A DNA stretch of 64,000 nt from contig NC_051099.1 of NCBI RefSeq assembly GCF_901709675.1, positions 3,968,001 through 4,032,000 on the forward strand. The letters are read 5' to 3'. Made by a program: the position numbers and the translations under genes. How positions within the stretch are numbered: the stretch's first letter is position 1; the number at the start of each line of letters is the position of its first letter. Origin of the DNA: Syngnathus acus. Taxonomy: Eukaryota; Chordata; Actinopteri; Syngnathiformes; Syngnathidae. Positions 58,785 to 64,000 of this stretch are shown here, one piece after another. A model generated the notes under the pieces. It was not told the origin of the DNA, did no database searches, and was given only the letters and a program-made list of their open reading frames with translations.

Positions 58785-59818
58785 CGCGCAAAGAAAAACA
58801 CCGCGGCCAAGTCTACCAACCAGCTGATTTTATTCCACGGGCATAATAAGCAACACATGAATAATATTTGATAACATGAGAAGGACAACAACATTACTAC
58901 ATTAATCTCTCTCTCTCTTTAGATTTGTGTGATTGCTTGCTTTGGTTATGGCTTTGTAAATAAATAATGCCAGTCACCGCATTCACGCTCTTTCACCTTA
59001 ACCACATTCTTACAATAGATATATAATAAATTAGACTTGTATAAATATATATAGTTGACGACAAAAAAGCCTCCACGTACTCATCATCTCCATGGAAACG
59101 ACTCTTGTAGTGTTAAATTCTATTAAGTTGCAGCGTACACATGATTATCAGCTCGTAAACACGTCACCGGAACACACACACGTAAAGTTGGGTAGGACAG
59201 TATGAGCCTTCACACACATGGATTTCACGTGTTCGGATTAACAAGCAGAAACAACGTCAGAGTCAGCCCGCCCTACTCTGACTGTTTGATGGAATGAATG
59301 ATAGCGATTCTAAAAGTAATTGATAGCGACAGCGCTAAGTTGACCCTCATGTTCCTGGCAGATTCAAGCGTGTCCATGCTACACTTCTGTGTATTATTTA
59401 AAAAGAAAAAAAGGCAGTCTAATAGTACCCCACTATATCACACTTTACGCAACATTGCAGATTTTCGTAAAGCCGTTTTACAGTATCGTGTATGGTCAAG
59501 TTCCAATTTGGAGTTGTGCCCCTTCAGTGTAGTACCGCAATGTGCCACAACATGCCTGGCAGCACTGAGCCCACCGCAGCATCCTCACTTAACAGCATGA
59601 AAAAAGAGGAACAGTTAATGCTAATGCACGACTCTTTTGCGTTTCTTGTTCCGTTTAACTGGGACTGGCTTTTGGAAGCAGGGTCAGAGTGTCTTCTCCT
59701 TTTCATTTCCTCAAAGTGATGTTATACCATAAGTCTCCCATTTGTCCCACTTTGCATGGTCGCGTCCGGTACAGGACAAGTAAGAGCCGGCAGCCCAACC
59801 AACCTTCTCGTGGCTTGT
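58785..59818. other. Convergent 3' UTRs of the BICDL2-like gene and abhd11
   Basis: AT-rich with AATAAA near 58959 for the left gene. No supported ORF. Confidence 0.5.
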
Positions 59819-61480
59819 CTAGGACCGCAGGAAGGAAACGACGGAGCTGATGAAGTCCAAAGGTTTGTCAGCGTGGATCCAGTGGCCAGCGTCAGGGATG
59901 TACTGGATGTCGGCGCACGGGAACAGCCTCTGGATTTCCGGGTAGTCGTCGGAGCTGCAGGGGAGGGCCACACAAAGCTATCGGACTGGATACTCATTAG
60001 AGAGGAAGGGTGAGAAAGCGAGCGAGAGAAAAAGAGAGAGCTTGAGACCGAAAGAGAGGGGCAGAAAGAGAGACAACTCGAGACACACCTGATGTAGGCG
60101 GAAGAGGCTCCGCCCAGGAAGAGGGTGGGGCCGTTGTAGGCGGAGCTAAAGGCGGGGAAGTCCATGATGTCGTGGAGGTGAGCTGAGATGGCGTCCAGGT
60201 TAAGCCGCCAGGCGTAGCGGCCATTGCACTCCACCAGGTTGCTGAGCAGGAACTGACGCACCGAGCGCTCCTGAAAGACAAAATGGCCGTCCGGTAAGAA
60301 CACCTGACCTAAACGCTCAGGGGGCGGCGTGGAGCTCTGACCTTGACTGTGCGTCGCAGCTGGTCCTCGGCCATGCGTCTGGCGGTGGAGCGCGGCAGCT
60401 CGCCAGAGACGTCCACGTCCCGCATGGCGTCAATGTACTTGTGAAGGTCGTTTCCGGCGATGCTCGGGGCAGGGCTGATGTCCACCACCACCAGCCGCTC
60501 CACCAGTGCCGGCTGGCCAGCGGCGTGAAGACAAAAAGTCGTCAGCGTTTTTATTCACACCCTAACGAGCTGAAGAAAAGACTGGCCGGCCCGACAAATG
60601 ACACCTTCGTGAGGGCGAAGGTCATGGCTGTCTTCCCGCCCATACTGTGTCCGATCAGGATGCACTTGTCGATGTGCAGCTGAGCCAGAAGGTGCGACAG
60701 GTCGCCGCTCATGGCCTCGTAGGTCAGCTGGGGATCATGGGGGCTGTTGCCGTGGTTACGGGAGTCAACAGTCAGCACCTGACTGGACAAAAGGACAGTG
60801 AGGACACTTGGACCAAAAACCAAAACAGCCACAGATGCGTGGATGCATTTTGCCATGGCATCGTCTGCACGCTTACCTTTCGACCCGTCCGCTGCACCAG
60901 CGACTTGGCGATGGATTGAAAGTTGGATTTGCTCCCAAACAATCCGTGCAGGAAGACCAGCGGCGCGGCGCTCTCTCCCTTCCCGTCAAAAACGTCGTAC
61001 GTCAGGTTGAGCGGGCTGCAACAAGAAAACGCTTACAAACACGCTTGACATCGGCGCACAAGTTAACAGTACAGGGCATAACAGTAGCTGTCAACAGCAC
61101 AACTGTACGTCATAGACGTAAAGCTTAAAACATTTTGCTGCCATGGCTCAATGAATTACTTTAGATGAGATAAGACTGAATGGCAAACCGCGAGGGGAGT
61201 CATCCTTGTTGTTTATAAAAGACAAAACATGACAACTGCCTTCACACACATAAGGTGTTAGCGGGTGTAGCTAGTTGGGTAAGGCTAGGTGCTAGCCGGC
61301 CAGCTAAGCGGCTAACTAGCTAGTTGAGGATACCGGGTGACACGCTCAGCCCATAGCCGACTGTTACCTGGTGCTGGCCGAGCTGGCATTCTTCCGTCCG
61401 GACGGCGTCCAGAGTCCGTTACAGCTCGGAAGCAGAAGCGTTCGTTGCATCCGATGGACCAGGCGACACAGTGCGTTCAT
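59819..61480 (-). CDS. abhd11: ABHD11, mitochondrial alpha/beta hydrolase
   Basis: In mammals ABHD11 protects lipoylated 2-oxoglutarate dehydrogenase in the mitochondrial matrix. The start at 61480 (MNALCRLVHRMQRTLLPSCN) gives a basic, Arg-rich leader that fits a mitochondrial presequence. The fold shows LNLTYDVFDGKGESAAPLVF, LHGLFGSKSNFQSIAKSL, VLTVDSRNHGNSPHD, the nucleophile elbow IGHSMGG, the acid region VVVDISPAPSIAGNDLHKY, and the catalytic His in DAGHWIHADKP. The end is ISSVVSFLRS with the stop complement at 59819-59821. All exons are in frame. ABHD11 lies near LIMK1 on human 7q11.23, the first gene of this window. Head-to-head with pigw. Confidence 0.95.
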
Positions 61481-62240
61481 GATGCTGGCGGCGGCGGCGT
61501 ATGGCAAGCGGATGTGATCATACGACACATATTCGCGTTTATTTTGAAGGAGCGTTCGGAACTCCGTTTTTTATTTTATTTTTTAAGCCAAGCTGTTTAT
61601 TTTGAAAAACCGCCTAACAGCGTCCGGAAGACAGAAAAAGGTGCCTTGACAAATTGCCTTTGTCACGCGACTTTAAACCATATTGCGGATTCGTGTAGTT
61701 TGTCCAAGTGGAATTGCCGTTGAATTTTGCTGCGGCTCCACTTCCGTGTTTTTTTGGTGGTATCAGTTCATCCGCTGCAAACGTCTCTTGACTTGAATTC
61801 AGAGAAGGCTGATCCAGCCTCTCCTGTCATGCGATTACTTATGTGAGTCTGTGTTAAGACAAAATCCATGGTAAGTAGAGTGCAATGATGATCAAATTGC
61901 GAGCAAATGGTACAGAATAGCTTCATCAAGGAGCGTCACTGGGTTCGGGACACTTCTTCAAAGTGAAAGTACATAGGACTATATGTCAAATTTGTGTTGG
62001 CCGATAAAGCTTTAATCTCTGATTGACTATTTTAATCGGTTTTGCACACACGTTTATAGAAAAATGACAATTCCGGTCAAAAACAAGGTGTATTTAACCA
62101 AAATGATTCACAAGAGCAAAAATTTACTTTTTAAGATTTATTAAAACACTCAAGTGCATATAACTAGCCAAACTCCCTCTTTAATTCTAACCTAAAATAA
62201 TTTATTTTTTTATATTCTCTCTTTTTGTTGTTTCCAGGTC
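61481..62240. promoter_or_regulatory. Shared upstream region of abhd11 and pigw
   Basis: The start codons diverge 760 bases apart. A noncoding pigw exon with an acceptor just before the start (TTGTTTCCAG, about 62239) is likely. No ORF with support. Confidence 0.45.
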
Positions 62241-63698
62241 ATGTCTCAGAAGGATCTGAAAGAAGCATTTGTCAGTAATCATAATGGGACCAATTTACAG
62301 GAAGTGGTTGTGGGCTCATTAGTCACACCACTATGCATCCTCCAGCGAGGGATCATTCTGATCCTCTACCATCAAGCTAAGGGGACTCTACCTCTGCCAT
62401 TTCCACAGGTTTCTCACCTGCTTCTCGATTTCTCTGTAGTGGTCCTCCCCCTCGTCCTGTCATGCACCATCCTGAGCGACCATCTTCGTCAAGTCGTCTT
62501 GAGTTTTGCCTTTGTTTTGCTATGTGTGCTTTTTTACCTCTACCGCAGTAATCGGCAAACCTCTCTCAACATGTTCCTCAATCGGACTGTTCATTTTAAA
62601 CAGGTTCCCTTTGTGACCATCTTTAGAGTGATGGTGAATGTGCAAACGGCTATCAGTATTTTGGCCGTTGACTTTCGAGTCTTCCCAAGGCGGTATGCGA
62701 AGACAGAAACCTATGGAACAGGTGTTATGGATTTTGGTGTTGGAACATTCATCTTTGCAAATGGTCTGGTGTGTCCAGAAGCACGTGGCAAAACTGTTTA
62801 TGGATCCAAGATGAAACATATTGGCAAGCAGCTCCTCTCCACGTGGCCCCTGATTTTTCTCGGTGCAGCACGACTCATCGCTGTCAAAATGAGCGACTAC
62901 CATGAACATGTGACTGAATATGGTGTCCACTGGAATTTCTTCTTCACCGTGGCCCTTGTCAAGGTTGTGACGTCCATGCTTTTGGTTGTTATACCCGCAA
63001 GACAATCGTGGTTCTTGGCTCTTGTCATAAGTGTCGTTTATCAATTTGCTCTGGAGACAACAGGACTCAAGACTTTCATCCTACACAATAATGACAGAGG
63101 GAAGGACTTCCTGCATGCTAACAAGGAGGGCATCTTCTCCATAGCAGGTTATGTTGCCATCTACATGGCAGGAATCCAGGTAGGATGCTATGTCATGCAG
63201 CCAAGACTCCATGTCAGAGATTGGCTCAAAGCAGTTTTGAACCTCCTAATGGGAACTCTCACTCTGTTTGCTGCTTTGTGCATGTGTCAGACTTTAGTGG
63301 AGCCAGTGTCTCGCCGTTTAGCTAATCTGACTTTTTGCCTCTGGAGTGTTGCTCAATCTCTCCTTTTTGTATCATGTCTTGGTTTAGTTGATTTGATTGT
63401 ACTGTTTGCCAAAATAACATCAGGCTGTCAATTTATACCATCATCATGGTACTCGTATTCAGGGCCCCACAAAAAGAAAGATGAGATGGAAGGTTTGTGC
63501 CTTGTTCAAGCCATCAGTAGGAATCAGCTGTTATTTTTTCTGCTGTCAAATGTTTTGACAGGAGTGACCAACGCTTTAATCAACACACTTAATTGCAGTG
63601 ATTTATTTTCTGTCTATGTCCTGCTGTCTTACATGCTTACAAACTGTGCTGTTGTATATGTTTTGCATCTCTGCAGAATTACAATAAAATTTTGGTAA
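62241..63698 (+). CDS. pigw: PIGW, GPI inositol acyltransferase
   Basis: Acylates the inositol of GlcN-PI during GPI-anchor synthesis at the ER. A single coding exon of 485 codons, as in other vertebrates. It starts MSQKDLKEAFVSNHNGTNLQ, right after an acceptor near 62239, and contains about a dozen hydrophobic segments. Conserved stretches include VDFRVFPRRYAKTETYGTGV with MDFGVG, EYGVHWNFFFTVALVKVV, NKEGIFSIAGYVAIYMAG, and the C-terminal NQLLFFLLSNVLTGVTNALI. The end is LCRITIKFW, stop 63696-63698. An AATAAA lies inside the last codons (63683-63688). GPI anchors made by this pathway would be used by the ca4 product, but the neighbourhood is coincidental. Confidence 0.95.
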   Translation: MSQKDLKEAFVSNHNGTNLQEVVVGSLVTPLCILQRGIILILYHQAKGTLPLPFPQVSHLLLDFSVVVLPLVLSCTILSDHLRQVVLSFAFVLLCVLFYLYRSNRQTSLNMFLNRTVHFKQVPFVTIFRVMVNVQTAISILAVDFRVFPRRYAKTETYGTGVMDFGVGTFIFANGLVCPEARGKTVYGSKMKHIGKQLLSTWPLIFLGAARLIAVKMSDYHEHVTEYGVHWNFFFTVALVKVVTSMLLVVIPARQSWFLALVISVVYQFALETTGLKTFILHNNDRGKDFLHANKEGIFSIAGYVAIYMAGIQVGCYVMQPRLHVRDWLKAVLNLLMGTLTLFAALCMCQTLVEPVSRRLANLTFCLWSVAQSLLFVSCLGLVDLIVLFAKITSGCQFIPSSWYSYSGPHKKKDEMEGLCLVQAISRNQLLFFLLSNVLTGVTNALINTLNCSDLFSVYVLLSYMLTNCAVVYVLHLCRITIKFW

Positions 63699-64000
63699 TT
63701 TTTTTCTATTCTATATTTCTATTCTATTTTCGACACAGTGCAACTTGTCGTCATTTTGATGGACTGAGGCAGTCTAACCAGTAGGGGGCACGATTGCAAA
63801 AACGTTTCGGACTTCGTGTTTGACTGTAACGTTAAATACAGATCAGAATAATTTCCTGTCTTGACTGTGGAGGTGTCCACCACAGTGGAGAGTCCACGGA
63901 CAGCGACTTCACGTTGCAGGCCTCCAGACAGGTGCCTCGCACTCTGCTCGGATCGCGGACATATATAGAATGGACTAACTATAGGCCCCTCACGGTTGAA
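63699..64000. other. pigw downstream flank
   Basis: About 300 bases with a short TTCTATTCTAT repeat after the stop and no ORF or exon I can support. Confidence 0.5.

Overview
This window is ordinary vertebrate nuclear DNA, almost certainly from a teleost fish with a compact genome. The genes are multi-exon with GT/AG introns that are mostly 70-500 bases long. Proteins match known vertebrate families exon by exon, gene spacing is about 3 kb, and simple repeats (TG/CA, AAAG, long G runs) are frequent. No bacterial, viral or intact transposon genes were recognised. Gene names rest on remembered family sequences and neighbour order, not on a database search. The species cannot be named from this window.

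Layout from left to right: limk1 (+, 5' end outside the window); septin4 (+); mnt (-); pafah1b1/LIS1 (-); ccdc92b-like (-); fbxo40-like (+); liat1-like (-); trarg1-like (+); cryba1 (-); vitronectin (+); tRNA-Thr(AGT) (-); aldh3a2 (+); ca4-like GPI carbonic anhydrase (+); asl (-); crcp (+); tpst1-like (+); htatsf1 (-); bod1 (+); stc2 (+); a BICDL2-like coiled-coil gene (+); abhd11 (-); pigw (+). That is 21 protein-coding genes and one tRNA gene.

The genes do not form one pathway. They cover actin and septin cytoskeleton, Myc-network repression, dynein regulation, ubiquitin ligation, lens structure, cell adhesion, aldehyde oxidation, CO2 hydration, the urea cycle, RNA polymerase III, protein sulfation, splicing, mitosis, a secreted hormone and GPI-anchor synthesis. 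The order carries the history: human 17p13.3 genes (mnt, pafah1b1, ccdc92b, liat1, trarg1) and 17q/17p genes (septin4, cryba1, vtn, ca4, pigw, aldh3a2) are interleaved with 7q11 genes (limk1, asl, crcp, tpst1, abhd11) and a 5q35 pair (bod1, stc2).

Points worth a second look are two apparent reading-frame breaks (asl at a run of 8 C; fbxo40 in a divergent stretch ending at a run of 7 C), convergent gene pairs whose poly(A) signals nearly touch (septin4/mnt and tpst1/htatsf1), an octapeptide repeat in the LIAT1-like protein, a very short acidic tail in HTATSF1, and upstream ORFs before fbxo40 and tpst1. I found no credible undescribed system.
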